DNA from: Paraniabella defluvii
Lineage (GTDB): Bacteria; Bacteroidota; Bacteroidia; Chitinophagales; Chitinophagaceae
Direction of reading: 5' to 3'
NCBI GenBank assembly: GCA_019316985.1
Contig: CP079215.1
Location: 1,426,001 to 1,490,000 of the forward strand
DNA: 64,000 nucleotides
Shown: positions 9,243-21,118 of the stretch, one piece after another
How the letters are laid out: the number at the start of each line of letters is the position of its first letter
How positions within the stretch are numbered: the first letter of the stretch is position 1
Made by a program: the position numbers and the translations under genes
The notes under the pieces: generated by a model
The model's database searches: none
Told to the model about the DNA's origin: nothing
What the model saw: the letters and a program-made list of their open reading frames with translations, nothing else

Positions 9243-10534
9243 TTATTTTATCTTTCCCCTGAGGCCTACTTTATGACCGGCTACCGCAAAATACAAAATG
9301 TATAAATAGCAAGGTAGCACCGATACAAAATAAGCCAGTTGGAAATTAACCTGCAGGTGATCTTTCAGGTAACCATATATTAATGGCAGAATAGCTCCAC
9401 CGGCAATACCCATGATCATGATCGCAGAGCCTATTTTGGTGAACTTGCCAAGATGGCTGATGCCCAGCGGAAAAATAGCCGGCCACATTAATGAATTTGC
9501 AAGGCCGAGAAGCGCGATACAAATTACTGAAGTATAGCCCGAGCTGAAATAAGCAATCACTGAAAACAAAATTCCCAGTACTGCACATATCCTGAGCGCC
9601 GCTTGCTGGGAAAGTATTTTTGGGATGGTAAAAATACCAACTAAATAGCCCACCAGCATACCTCCTAAAGTGAGAGAAGTAAAATATTTGGCCTGATCTG
9701 CGTGAATACCCAGCTCTTTCCCATACACACCAATAATATCGCCTGCCATTACTTCGGCACCCACATATACAAAAATGCAAAGCGCACCTAAAAAGAGATG
9801 GGGAAACTGGAATACACTTTTATGATGCACTATCTCCCCGCTGGCTTCGTCCACCACGTCTTCTTCGGGGTTTATTTCCGGTAAGTGCAGGTACCTGAGC
9901 AGGATGGCAACAGTACAAATACAACGGCTAATACAATATATGGCGTGTTTACTCTTCCTAATACGTCGTTCAGCAACTGCTCTTTTTCAATACCGGTAGC
10001 TGCTTTAATTTTATCTTCTGTTTCTGCTGCATTTTTAAAAATACTGCACCCATAATAAAGGGCACAATCATACCTGCAAATTTATTACAGATACCGGCCA
10101 TGCTGATCCTTTTGGCAGCGCTTTCAATAGGCCCGATAATAGACAGGTAAGGATTAGATGCTGTCTGCAGCAAAGCCAGGGCGGCGCCCTGTACAAAAAT
10201 GCCGGTGAGGAACAACTCAAAAGACCTGGATTTGGCGGCAGGGATAAAGATCAGCGAGCCCAGTGCTAATACGATCATCCCCAATACCAACCCATTCTTA
10301 AACCCTGTTTTTTTGAGTATCCACGAAGAGGGCAGTGCAAGAAAAAAATAGGCCATGTACGACGCGGTAGTTACTAAAAAGCCTGTATATCAGAGAGGCC
10401 GAAGGACAATTTAAAAAACGGGATAAGTGTGCCATTGGCCCAGGTTACAAAACCGAATATAAAAACAGTGCACAGATGGTGATCAACGGCACCATATAAT
10501 TTCTTTGAGATCCTGATTGTACAGCTACACCCAT
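9243..10534 (-). CDS. sugar MFS transporter, FucP/GluP-like (frameshifted)
   Basis: Twelve-helix proton-coupled sugar symporter of the FHS family, which imports fucose, glucose or galactose across the inner membrane. The start ATG at 10534 gives MGVAVQSGSQRNYMVPLIT, then TLFIFGFVTWANGTLIPFFK, typical of FucP-like proteins. QTASNPYLSIIGP, with the family NPY, and FVYVGAEVMAGDIIG at the start of the second half are also diagnostic. Frame shifts near 10460, 10390, 10030 and 9895 break it; joined length of about 430 residues is normal. It lies just downstream of, and in the same direction as, the GH63-like glucosidase, suggesting a small saccharide-use unit. Confidence 0.85.
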
Positions 10535-10656
10535 AAACAATTATCTTTTAAAATGATTAAGTAATAAAAATAAGATAAGTTGTTGTAGAATGTATCAAAA
10601 AAGCAAACGGTTGCGCACAATGTCACAACCGTTTGTCTTCACCTGTAACAGTATTG

Positions 10657-13272
<2,616 letters not shown>

Positions 13273-13486
13273 TTCTTTTATATCTCTTTTTATTACTCCG
13301 GCCTGCGCCTGCATCTGCAAATTCTGTTATGCCGGAAAGCCTGCCTCCCGCAATATAACAATTAAAGCAATATGTGCATCATACACATTATATGCATGAT
13401 AATGATCTTCAGAGAGCATTACATGTTGAGCAAAATAGCTTTCAACAAAAAGAAATGCTACCTCTGCGGTTTAATGGGCTGGGTAA

Positions 13487-14553
13487 TTAAAACTTACGAT
13501 AGAGGTTGTATAATACCTTCTTATCGTAATCGTTAAGGGTACCGGAAACGTCGTTTTGTATATAGTGCAATTTAAAGGCCTTTATAGCGGCAGACTGGTT
13601 ACTGATATCATAACCAATCACTCTTAACGCCAACAGGGCATTAAAATCTGCAGGGGTGTTTGCAAATTGTAAGTATCGTACCAATAGCCAAAACCTGCGT
13701 CAGCAAGGCGTTTCCATGGGAAATATTTGCTGGGATCGCTTTTGCGGCTGGGTGCTATATCGGAGTGTGCAATAAAGTTGGATTGCGGAATGCCGTATTG
13801 ATCTTTTAAATAATCGAGCAACTTAATTAATGCCGTGATTTGTGCATCGGAAAAAGGCTCTTCCCCGTTATTATCTATTTCAATACCCAGGCTGCATGAA
13901 TTCATATCTGTGATGCTGCCCCATTTACTATTACCCGAGTGCCAGGCTCTTACATAATCATTCAGCATCTGGTACACCACACCGTCGCGCCCCACCACAT
14001 AATGCGCACTGGTTTGGGTTCTTGTAATAGAAAATGTAAATAAAGTTTGTTCTGCAGAGTTTTGCGCCGTGTGATGCAATACCACAAAGTTGGGCTTTCT
14101 TATATTAAAATTTACCGACGCATACCATTGGGAATTCACAGCAGGATTTTTCCGTTGCGAAGGGTTTTTAGCTATCTGGTTAATGATCTCATCTACTGTT
14201 TTTTCGTAAGAAGGCTTGGCGTAAAACTGAATACTATCTGTTATGCGCTTATAATATTGCGGAGACCGGTAAGTATAAGCAGCTGCATCTGTGCTGGCTG
14301 GCGGCGGCGTATACACTTCTTTCTCCCGCTCAGGCCTCTTCGTTACTTCGGGTGTATTGCCTGGCTGGTTATTGCGCGTAACTTGCTCGGGCTTTGTAAA
14401 AACGGTCTGATTGGGCTGATTATTGGGAGATGGTTTTGTAGCCGTATTCTTCGGAGGATTTCTATTGAGAACATTGGTTTTTTTAGGCATGTTATCTCCG
14501 CAGGCACACAAAGCCAACAAGGCCAAAGCGGGTAATGCTTTCTTGATAAACAT
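13487..14553 (-). CDS. N-acetylmuramoyl-L-alanine amidase, lipoprotein (Amidase_2/AmpD-like)
   Basis: This enzyme cuts the bond between N-acetylmuramic acid and L-Ala in peptidoglycan or its fragments. The start at 14553 gives a lipoprotein signal (ALPALALLALCACGD). A low-complexity Asn/Pro/Thr-rich linker of about 100 residues follows. The catalytic domain then has NFVVLHHTAQ (zinc His), TSAHYVVGRDGVVYQML, VRAWHSGNSKWGSITDMNS, SLGIEIDNNG and SNFIAHSDIAPSRKSDP (second zinc His and catalytic Lys region). The C-terminal part, including NDVSGTLNDYDKKVLYNLYRKF, is reached after one shift near 13680. Joined length is about 355 residues. It is probably attached to the outer membrane facing the periplasm. 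Confidence 0.87.
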
Positions 14554-14723
14554 CGTATATACTGATCTTTTCTTTACTAAAATGGTTCTTAATAATATAT
14601 CCGTTCGTAATGTGAAAGTAACGAAATTCATCGTAAAACGCCAACAAGGCTTTAAAATTGTGTGAACAATCAATAATATTTTAAGATTTCATTAATGCAA
14701 TCCTATCTTTAAAAAAAATTTTT

Positions 14724-16129
14724 ATGGACGCACATTTTGGAATGATTGGCCTCGGCACTATGGGGCGGAATCTTGTTTTAAATATTGCAGATCATGGGTT
14801 TAAGGTATGTGGTTACGATCGCAGCGAGGAGCAGACGAAGCGTATGAACGAAGAAGCGGGGATCGGCCCATTGTTACAGTATCCTCATCGCTCGATTTAA
14901 TAAAGAGCCTGAGAACACCGCGCATTATTATGTTCCTGGTACCGGCGGGTAAAATTGTAGACGCCGTAATTGATGAACTATTGCCCAACCTGGAAAAAGG
15001 CGACATTTTAATAGACGGCGGCAATTCGCATTTTATTGATACCGACAGAAGATATGCGGCTTTACAAAATTCCGGCATTCATTTTATAGGGATGGGCGTA
15101 TCGGGCGGAGAAGACGGCGCACGCTTTGGCCCCAGTATGATGCCAGGGGGCAACAAAGAAAGCTATAAGCTGGTGCAGGATATTTTTGAAGCCATTGCCG
15201 CCAAAGCCGATAATGAACCTTGTGTTGCATTTATGGGTAACAGCGCCGCAGGGCACTATGTAAAAATGGTACACAATGGCATTGAATACGCCGTTATGCA
15301 AATGATCAGCGAGGTATACGGGTTACTAAGAAATGAAGGTGTATCCAACGCCGACCTGCATCAGCTTTTTGACACCTGGAACAAAGGCGAGCTGCAATCC
15401 TTCCTCATTGAAATAACCGCCAATATTTTTGAACAAAAAGATCCTGAAACAGGTAACGACCTTGTGGATATGATACTGGATAAGGCCAAACAAAAAGGCA
15501 CGGGACTATGGACCTCTCAAAGTGCTCTTGAATTAAATGTACCGTTGCCTACGGTAGACACTTCGGTTTCGATGCGCTACCTGTCTGCGCTAAAAGAAGA
15601 GCGCGTACAGTTTTCCCGTTTATACAACCATCAGAATAAAAAAACCGGTGCAGATGTAGAAGCGCTGAAGAAAGACTGCCGCGACGCTTTACATTTTGGC
15701 TTTATGATGGCTTATGCACAGGGGCTGGAATTACTTGCTGTAGCATCCTCTATTTATAAATACGAAATTCCCCTTCCCACGGTTATAAAGGTGTGGCGTG
15801 CCGGATGCATTATACGTTCTTTAATGCTGAACGATTTATACAAGGCTTTTTCCGAAGATCCTACCTTAAGTAATGTAATTGCTTCACCGGTATTTGTACC
15901 CTTGCTAAAAGAAAAGAGGCCCGGCCTGGTTAACTTCCTGAAAACAGCCATGGATGCCGGCATTCCGGCACTGGCATTTTCTGCAGCACTTAATTATTTT
16001 GACGCTTATGTGCAGGAAAGACTGCCTGCCAACTTAATACAGGCGCAACGTGATTATTTTGGTGCGCATACTTACGAGCGTATTGATAAAGAAGGTTCGT
16101 TCCATACCGATTGGACGCCGGCTACGTAG
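14724..16129 (+). CDS. gnd: 6-phosphogluconate dehydrogenase, decarboxylating (frameshifted)
   Basis: The enzyme converts 6-phosphogluconate to ribulose 5-phosphate and CO2 with NADP+. The N-terminus FGMIGLGTMGRNLVLNIADH is the NADP-binding Rossmann fold. Substrate and catalytic motifs are DGGNSHFIDTDRR, GVSGGEDGARFGPSMMPGG and GHYVKMVHNGIEYAVMQMI, with the catalytic Lys and the HNGIEY signature. The C-terminal half has YLSALKEERV and VWRAGCIIRS. The end HTYERIDKEGSFHTDW is typical. One missing G near 14857 breaks the frame just after residue 45; joined length of about 468 residues is normal. It is the first gene of the gnd-zwf-pgl cluster. Confidence 0.95.
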
Positions 16130-16255
16130 GTAGATAGCAGTTCATGGATCATGCTTGATGGTTCATTACAGTTATCTCAACCTGGCATCAGAAAGTTAGC
16201 ATCGGGCATCAAATACCCGGTATCCCATATCAAGAAACCAGCATCAAATATTTTT

Positions 16256-17766
16256 ATGAGCTTTAAAACTACACCAGCTAACATTGTCATCTTTGGAGGC
16301 TTTGGCGATCTTGCCTGGCGCAAGCTGATCCCGGCATTTTATAATTTATACGTCAGTGGTTACCTGCCGGATAAGTTTGCTATTTATGGCGTTCACTACC
16401 AGGGCCTGCCTGAAGGCGCTTATGAAAAGCATATGCTGGAAGGAGTGAATCTTTTTTTTCAAGAAGGGGTAAAGCCAGGGCAGCAGAATGGAAAAAGTTT
16501 ACAGACAATCTATACTTCTTCCAGGGAGATTTTACGATAGAGGAAACCTATACGCGACTTAAAGCCACGCTGGACGAGAATGATAAAAAATGGAAGACGC
16601 GCGCCACGCGGCTGCTCTACTATTCGGTAGCTCCCGGTTTTATCGAAGTCATTTCCAACAGCGTTGCCAAACACAATATCGCTTCCCAGAGAGATAAGGA
16701 TCGCATTGTAGTAGAAAAACCATTTGGAACCGATCTCGCATCAGCCAAAGGATTGAACGACCTGCTCAACAAACTTTTTACGAGAACCAGATCTATCGTA
16801 TCGATCACTACCTCGGCAAAGAAGTGGTGCAGAATATTGCCGCATTCCGGTTTGCCAACTATATTTTTGAACCCTTATGGAACAATAAGTTTATCGACCA
16901 GGTACAGATAAGCGTTACCGAAAGCGTAAGCGTTGGCACCCGCGGCAGCTATTACGATAAAAGCGGTGCATTAAGAGATATGGTGCAGAACCACTTACTG
17001 CAGCTGCTGTCTTTGGTTGCCATGGAGTGCCCGGGTAATTATGATGCAGAAGATATAAGAAAGCAGAAAGTAAAAGTGCTGAAAAAGTAAGGCCTTTTAC
17101 AACAGCCACCGCCGTACAGGACGTGGTGAGAGCGCAATATACCAAAGGTGAAATAAACGGTAAAGAGCAGGTAGGCTATAAAGAAGAAACCAATGTGGCC
17201 CGCAGCTCTACTACCGAAACTTATGTGGCCATGAAGGTGTGGATCGATAACCCGCGCTGGAAAGGTGTTCCGTTTTACCTGCGTACCGGCAAAAGCCTCC
17301 AGAAACAGTCGTCGGTAATCGTGGTTCAGTTTAAAGACAGTCCGCATAAAATATTTAAAGACGATGTAGTGCCCAACCGCCTCGTCATCAGTATTCAACC
17401 CGAACAAAAAATAAGCCTGTTATTTGAGGGTAAAGTGCCGGGGCTTGAAATGAAATTAAAGCCGCTGGAAATGGACTTCAGCTATCACGATTCATTTATA
17501 GAGGAGGCGCCTGAAGCTTACGAAACATTGCTGCTGGATGCGCTCGAAGGTGATGCTACCCAGTTTATACGCGCCGACCAGGTAGAAACGGCCTGGAGCA
17601 TTGTAATGCCCATATTGAATGCCTGGAGCCGGGAGAAAGGAGACATGAAAAATATAAAGCCGGTAGCTGGGGACCGAAAGAGGCAGATGACCTGATAAAA
17701 GAAGGCCCGATTAAATGGCTGATGCTGCCTGAACCATCTAAAACAAAAACCACTAAAAAGAAATAA
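16256..17766 (+). CDS. zwf: glucose-6-phosphate 1-dehydrogenase (frameshifted)
   Basis: It oxidises glucose 6-phosphate to 6-phosphogluconolactone, making NADPH. The N-terminus [23 protein letters not shown] is the nucleotide-binding GxxGDLxxRKLxPA motif. [18 protein letters not shown] follows. The active-site signature [16 protein letters not shown] and the block [13 protein letters not shown] are intact across a shift near 16780. Further shifts lie near 16460, 17090 and 17665. The C-terminus ends [18 protein letters not shown] plus a Lys-rich tail. Joined length of about 503 residues is normal. The stop TAA at 17764-17766 is immediately followed by the ATG of pgl, so translation is probably coupled. 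Confidence 0.95.
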
Positions 17767-18478
17767 ATGCAACACATAAAATTAATTTGGGAAAATGCCG
17801 AAGCTTTAAGCATTGCAGCGGCGCATTATTTTGTAGAACGCTGTAATAAGAGCATTGCAGAAACAGGCCGCTTCACCGTAGCTTTGTCTGGTGGCAGTAC
17901 GCCAAAAGCATTGTATCAATTATTAGCTACCCCAAAATTTTCAAGAAATATCGATTGAAAAACGTGCACCTGCTTTGGGGTGACGAACGTTTTGTACCCC
18001 ATACGCATGAAGACAGCAATTACCGCATGGTAAAAGAAGCGCTGCTGGATCATGTAAAAGTGCCCCGTAAGAATATACTGGCTATGCCTACCAAAGGTGA
18101 AGCCAAAGATTGCGCGGTGCAGTACGAAAAAGCAATAGCAGATACTTTAGGAAAAAAATGCAGATAGACCTCACCCTGCTGGGCATGGGCGATGATGGTC
18201 ATACGGCTTCATTATTTCCCGGCACCAACATCCTGAACGAGAAAAAGCATACATTAAAGAAGTGTGGGTAGAAAGCAAACAAACTTTTCGGTTGAGCTTT
18301 ACCTATCGTTTAATTGATAACAGCAAAGAGGCTATGTTCCTGGTAGCCGGAGCAGCCAAAGCCCCTGTGGTGAAGCATATTTTTTCAAAAATGCCAAACA
18401 TAAATTCCCGGTACAAGAGGTGGATCTTAAAAAGGTACAGCCATCTGGATGCTGGATGAAGCGGCCATGGGTAAATAG
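17767..18478 (+). CDS. pgl: 6-phosphogluconolactonase (frameshifted)
   Basis: Hydrolyses 6-phosphogluconolactone, completing the oxidative branch between zwf and gnd. It starts directly on the zwf stop codon. Motifs are [39 protein letters not shown] and [18 protein letters not shown], the family hallmarks. The C-terminus reads [19 protein letters not shown]. Single-base shifts near 17957, 18160, 18245 and 18400-18445 interrupt it; joined length of about 237 residues is normal for the SOL/DevB-type family. Confidence 0.93.
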
Positions 18479-18510
18479 GTGGCGTATAATTGGTGACAAA
18501 TAAAAATGAT

Positions 18511-18981
18511 ATGCCGGTCATCGAATTAGCAACATTTATTCATGCTGATATTAGCACGTGCTTCGATCTTTCCAGGAGTATCGACCTGCATACCTTATCG
18601 ACCGCAAAAACCAAAGAGAAGGCTATTGCAGGCAGAACTAGTGGATTGATTGGCATGAACGAAACAGTAACCTGGCAGGCCACTCATTTTTTTGTGCGTC
18701 AAAAATTCACTTCTAAAATAATGGCCTATAATCGTCCTTTTCATTTCAGGGACGAGCAGCAAAAAGGCCCTTTCCGGTTATTTTCACATGACCATCTTTT
18801 TAGCGAAACTGATGACGGAACTTTAATGAAAGACAGATTGCACTTTCAATCGCCAGCCGGGTTATTGGGGAAGCTGGTGGACCAGCTGATACTTACCCGG
18901 TATCTCAAACGGTTTTTAACAGAGCGAAATGACATGATCCGTCATTTTGCCGAAACCGGCAAAGGGGTAGATTTACTGTAG
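18511..18981 (+). CDS. SRPBCC (START-like) superfamily protein
   Basis: An intact 157-residue protein that reads as a Bet v 1/START-like ligand-binding fold. It opens with a strand VIELATFIHADISTCFDLS and a helix RSIDLHTLST. Mid-protein strands are NETVTWQATHFFVRQKFTSK and RPFHFRDEQQKGPFRLFSHD, and a long C-terminal helix LVDQLILTRYLKRFLTERND with MIRHFAE closes it. Proteins of this shape are often annotated as cell-division inhibitor SulA-like SRPBCC, but no function is established here. The start at the ATG 18511 is preferred to the in-frame TTG 18490. It lies 33 bp after pgl in the same direction and could be co-transcribed. It is the last ordinary gene before the first accessory block. 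Confidence 0.7.
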   Translation: MPVIELATFIHADISTCFDLSRSIDLHTLSTAKTKEKAIAGRTSGLIGMNETVTWQATHFFVRQKFTSKIMAYNRPFHFRDEQQKGPFRLFSHDHLFSETDDGTLMKDRLHFQSPAGLLGKLVDQLILTRYLKRFLTERNDMIRHFAETGKGVDLL

Positions 18982-19046
18982 GGGTAGCCCGTTCATTTAC
19001 AGCAATTTTATAAACGCTGCAGCTCAACGCAGGCAGATGTTTTTCA

Positions 19047-19592
19047 TTAGCAGGCAGCGTGCTGTATATTGCCCCGGGCGTTTACAATCATCGCCGCCAG
19101 GTGTAAAAGCTGCTTTATATGGTCGATAAATACATAAATATGAACGGCAGTTATTTCATCCGCCACGGGGCTATCAGCAATAGCGGCATGGGTAAAACAC
19201 TGCAGCCATCTTTTCCATTTTTGCAGTGAAGCCTGTTTAAAGAAGCCGCTTAAAAAATCACCCTCATTAGCATATCCATTACTCGTTACCAACAATCCTG
19301 TTGTATATTTTTTGAAACAGCCGCGATACTTGAGCGGCTTTAAATACAGCAGGTAAGCTACTTCTAATAGTAGCTCAATTGTTGGGCATAATGCAGGGCA
19401 TTAGCCGGGCTGCCCCGGCGCCAAATATTGTTCTTTCAGTGCTGCTCGGCAAAATTCATCAAAAGCTTTTACATGCTCGGCAGGTTTGGCATAGCTGAAA
19501 AACTCCTGTAATACCTGCAATGGCGATACTTTCAGCGGATTGCCTTTGCAGGTTGCCGCAATGCGGTTTAAGGTAACAAAGCGTTTTTTCAT
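19047..19592 (-). CDS. ORF2-A: helical tandem-repeat protein of the XRE/RNA/ORF1/ORF2 module (frameshifted)
   Basis: It is paralogous to the gene at 57760-58269. The N-terminus MKKRFVTLNRIAA is followed by VSPLQVLQEFFSYAKPAEH and VKAFDEFCRAALKEQYLAPGQPG. A shift near 19410 leads into IELLLEVAYLLYLKPLKYRG, and the end reads LSGFFKQASLQKWKRWLQCF then THAAIADSPVADEITAVHIY. The two halves resemble each other (L-x-x-FF-x-x-AxPA...F-x-RAAL versus FF-x-x-AS...F-x-x-AAI), so it looks like a duplicated helical unit. I know no family. It is more diverged from its copy (roughly half the residues match by eye) than ORF1 is from its own. It lies about 690 bp downstream of ORF1-A on the same strand. Confidence 0.55.
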
Positions 19593-19733
19593 GGTGTTTT
19601 ATTTTATTGCTTGATGCTTAATTGGTGCCGTCATCCTTGGGCTACTGCCCATCAATAATTGTAGATTTCTCCGCTTCGCTACACTCCGTTTCGCTTCGGT
19701 TGAAAAAACGATCTGAAATCGCCATCCCGATCG

Positions 19734-19822
19734 GACGTGGCGGAGCCCGTTCAGTCACGATCGTCATCCCGTCCGAAGGCCCCCTTTGGGGAGCGAAGCG
19801 CAGCGTAGCCGAGGATCCACCC
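19734..19822. repeat. REP-like dispersed GC-rich element
   Basis: Intergenic DNA with the phrase ATCGTCATCCCGTCCGAAGG followed by GAGCGAAGCGCAGCGTAGCC and GAGGATCC. Related phrases built on GTCATCCCGACCG...AGCGGAGGGATCTC recur at about 20320, 26825, 47425, 47525 and 48265. Outer bases ATCCC/GGGAT or GATCC can pair, as in REP elements. The open frames across it are artefacts of its composition. Confidence 0.5.
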
Positions 19823-20121
19823 TTGTTAGCGACGGCCTTCTTTCCTATTCTATCATTCTCCACCTTTTTCTTCCTGCCCGACTACAAACAGGCGGGAATA
19901 AAAGAATTTGTAAGTGGAATAAGGTGTTCTTGTTATTACCATACTGTTATATATGCGGTTTTTTGCCTCCACGCCCGGCGAGGCGAGTAACTGCACCGGC
20001 ACTGATTTTTGTTCTTCCGCCTTACGGCGTCTGGTGCCTTCGCACCACCGAACAAAAATAGGTGCCTCATGCAGCTACTGATAGAAGAATATAGTTCAAG
20101 CTATGGCAGGATGCAGGACCG

Positions 20122-20238
20122 GCCTTGAAAAAATGGCGTTAAGAAAACAATTGCGTAAGCCGTTAAAAAGCCGTCCCGAATACTTTCGGGATGACGGGTT
20201 TAGACTTACCAAATTGTTTTTAGCCAATTTTTTCAATC
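20122..20238. repeat. large imperfect hairpin element between ORF1-A and ORF2-A
   Basis: The left arm (20125-20152, TTGAAAAAATGGCGTTAAG onward) pairs with the right arm (20211-20236, AATTGTTTT...AATTTTTTCAA). A short internal hairpin sits at the tip, CCCGAATACTTTCGGG at about 20175-20190. The same arms with a different tip occur at 57435-57581 in copy B, where the arms are perfect for 25 bp. It may act as a long RNA hairpin or as a palindromic mobile element; it carries no gene. The rest of 19593-20280 shows only REP-like and low-information sequence. Confidence 0.6.
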
Positions 20239-20280
20239 CCTATAACTACAGGGATGATTTCAGGAGTTTTCTCCGCTACG

Positions 20281-20362
20281 CTTCACTTTGTTGCGCTTCG
20301 GTCAAAACGACGATCAGGATTCGTCATCCCGACCGAAACGTAGTGAAGCGGAGGGATCTCAA
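20281..20362. repeat. REP-like dispersed element overlapping the 3' end of ORF1-A
   Basis: Contains GTCATCCCGACCGAAACG then TAGTGAAGCGGAGGGATCTC, the clearest copy of the REP-like family, with ATCCC/GGGAT ends able to pair. A second partial copy (CGCTTCGGTCAAAACGACG) adjoins it. It replaces the normal end of ORF1-A and adds about 25 aberrant residues to it. Confidence 0.55.
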
Positions 20363-20816
20363 TTACTCCCGGAAAAGCCGTGATAATCCTTCCTGCGGCG
20401 TCAGCGATCACCGTAACCACCTGCGTAGCACTCCCACAAACATCATAGCCCACAATGCTCCCCGCATCCCAAACCCTTTGGTAATAGCAGCTTTGCGGCA
20501 CCGGCTGCGGGGTAGCTGCAAAAGCCGCTTTAATAATAGCCACAATACGCTCCACGCCAATGGTAAACTTACCGGCGCCGGGATGGCGGGCCATCGGCGC
20601 ATAATGCCGCTCCAGTATATGCGCCAGTACCGATGCGCTTAAATACCAGTTATTACGCAACAGCTTTTTATGCTGCTTAAGCGGTAATTGGTAAAAAGTG
20701 TCTTTATGTAATTGCTGTAGCCATTGCTCGGTATCGGCAATGAGAAATAAAATACGCAGCCATTGGGCCTCGTTAAACGGGTGGTGTTGTGTTGTAGGTG
20801 TAGTAACGGCGTTCAT
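20283..20816 (-). CDS. ORF1-A: EndoU/BECR-fold nuclease-like protein of the duplicated module
   Basis: The start ATG at 20816 matches that of its copy at 56697. Residues 1-60 are helical (FNEAQWLRILFLIADTEQWL; FYQLPLKQHKKLLRNNW). The C-terminal domain begins SASVLAHILERHYAP, continues ARHPGAGKFTIGVERIVAI and ends RVWDAGSIVGYD...ATQVVTVIADAAGRIITAFPG. The HIL-x-x-H, H-x-x-x-GKF and terminal ITAFP resemble the HILxGD...GKxxFP...TAYP pattern of bacterial EndoU and related toxin RNases, suggesting an RNase fold with two His and one Lys. This is motif-based inference. Identity with copy B is about nine in ten residues by eye. The last ~25 residues come from a REP-like insertion; the natural end is near residue 153. 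It lies 54 nt downstream of the structured RNA. Confidence 0.6.
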   Translation of the reverse strand: MNAVTTPTTQHHPFNEAQWLRILFLIADTEQWLQQLHKDTFYQLPLKQHKKLLRNNWYLSASVLAHILERHYAPMARHPGAGKFTIGVERIVAIIKAAFAATPQPVPQSCYYQRVWDAGSIVGYDVCGSATQVVTVIADAAGRIITAFPGVIEIPPLHYVSVGMTNPDRRFDRSATK

Positions 20817-20831
20817 AACAGGTGGTTTTAA

Positions 20832-21016
20832 TAAGCACCCGCACCAAAAAGGCGTGGCGCTCAACTTACCGACTTGAGGTACTGGTATACCCTGCAACGG
20901 ATAAGAGAGCTCACGCCTAGGTTCGTGAGCTATTCTACTTATCATCTCGTTGCGAAAGAAAATTACCAGTTTTCAAGTCGAGACTCAAAGCGAATGCTTC
21001 AAATTAGTTTATGAAG
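20832..21016 (-). ncRNA. structured leader RNA, copy A, five nested helices
   Basis: Downstream of a -7 element, the minus strand folds into one long multi-helix arm. P1: 20973-20980 pairs with 20870-20877 (CGACTTGA/TCAAGTCG). P2: 20964-20970 with 20881-20887 (ACTGGTA/TACCAGT). P3: 20948-20953 with 20894-20899 (GCAACG/CGTTGC). P4: 20938-20943 with 20900-20905 (GATAAG/CTTATC). P5: 20924-20931 with 20908-20915 (AGCTCACG/CGTGAGCT). A small 5' hairpin (AAGC/GCTT) and a 3' hairpin built on GCGCC...CGCC with GGTG...GGTGC flank it. Copy B has the same helices with different sequences but shared junctions: GCTTTGARTCTCG, ACGAGATGATA and GGTAAGTTGAGCGCC. Ends are approximate. No known RNA family was recognised. 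Confidence 0.75.
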
Positions 21017-21022
21017 TGATCG

Positions 21023-21030
21023 CAAATATA
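21023..21030 (-). promoter_or_regulatory. -7 promoter element driving structured RNA A
   Basis: TATATTTG on the minus strand matches TAnnTTTG and lies about 43 nt before the start of P1. Copy B has TAGATTTG at the equivalent place, which supports the RNA being transcribed from its own promoter. Confidence 0.6.
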
Positions 21031-21069
21031 TTTTTATTCTTACCCCAAATATAAACAAATATTCTATTC

Positions 21070-21085
21070 ACGTCAAATTTGACGT
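21070..21085. promoter_or_regulatory. perfect 16-bp palindromic operator between divergent XRE-A and RNA A promoters
   Basis: ACGTCAAATTTGACGT is a perfect palindrome. It overlaps a TTTG that is correctly placed as -33 box for the XRE-A promoter, 17 bp upstream of its -7 element. This is the classic place for an autorepressor operator. Copy B carries a different perfect palindrome in the same position. Confidence 0.65.
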
Positions 21086-21098
21086 GATTTTTTTCCAT

Positions 21099-21106
21099 TA
21101 CGTTGC
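21099..21106 (+). promoter_or_regulatory. -7-like promoter element for XRE-A
   Basis: TACGTTGC resembles TAnnTTTG with one T missing and ends 12 bp before the GTG start of XRE-A. Confidence 0.35.
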
Positions 21107-21118
21107 ACCTTCATATAA

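Noticed and set aside
14047..14535. 162-codon plus-strand ORF
   Set aside because: Antisense shadow of the amidase lipoprotein; the opposite strand has the conserved zinc and catalytic residues.
19622..20061. Two overlapping plus-strand ORFs
   Set aside because: They run through REP-like repeats; low-complexity translations, no homology-like features, no promoter.
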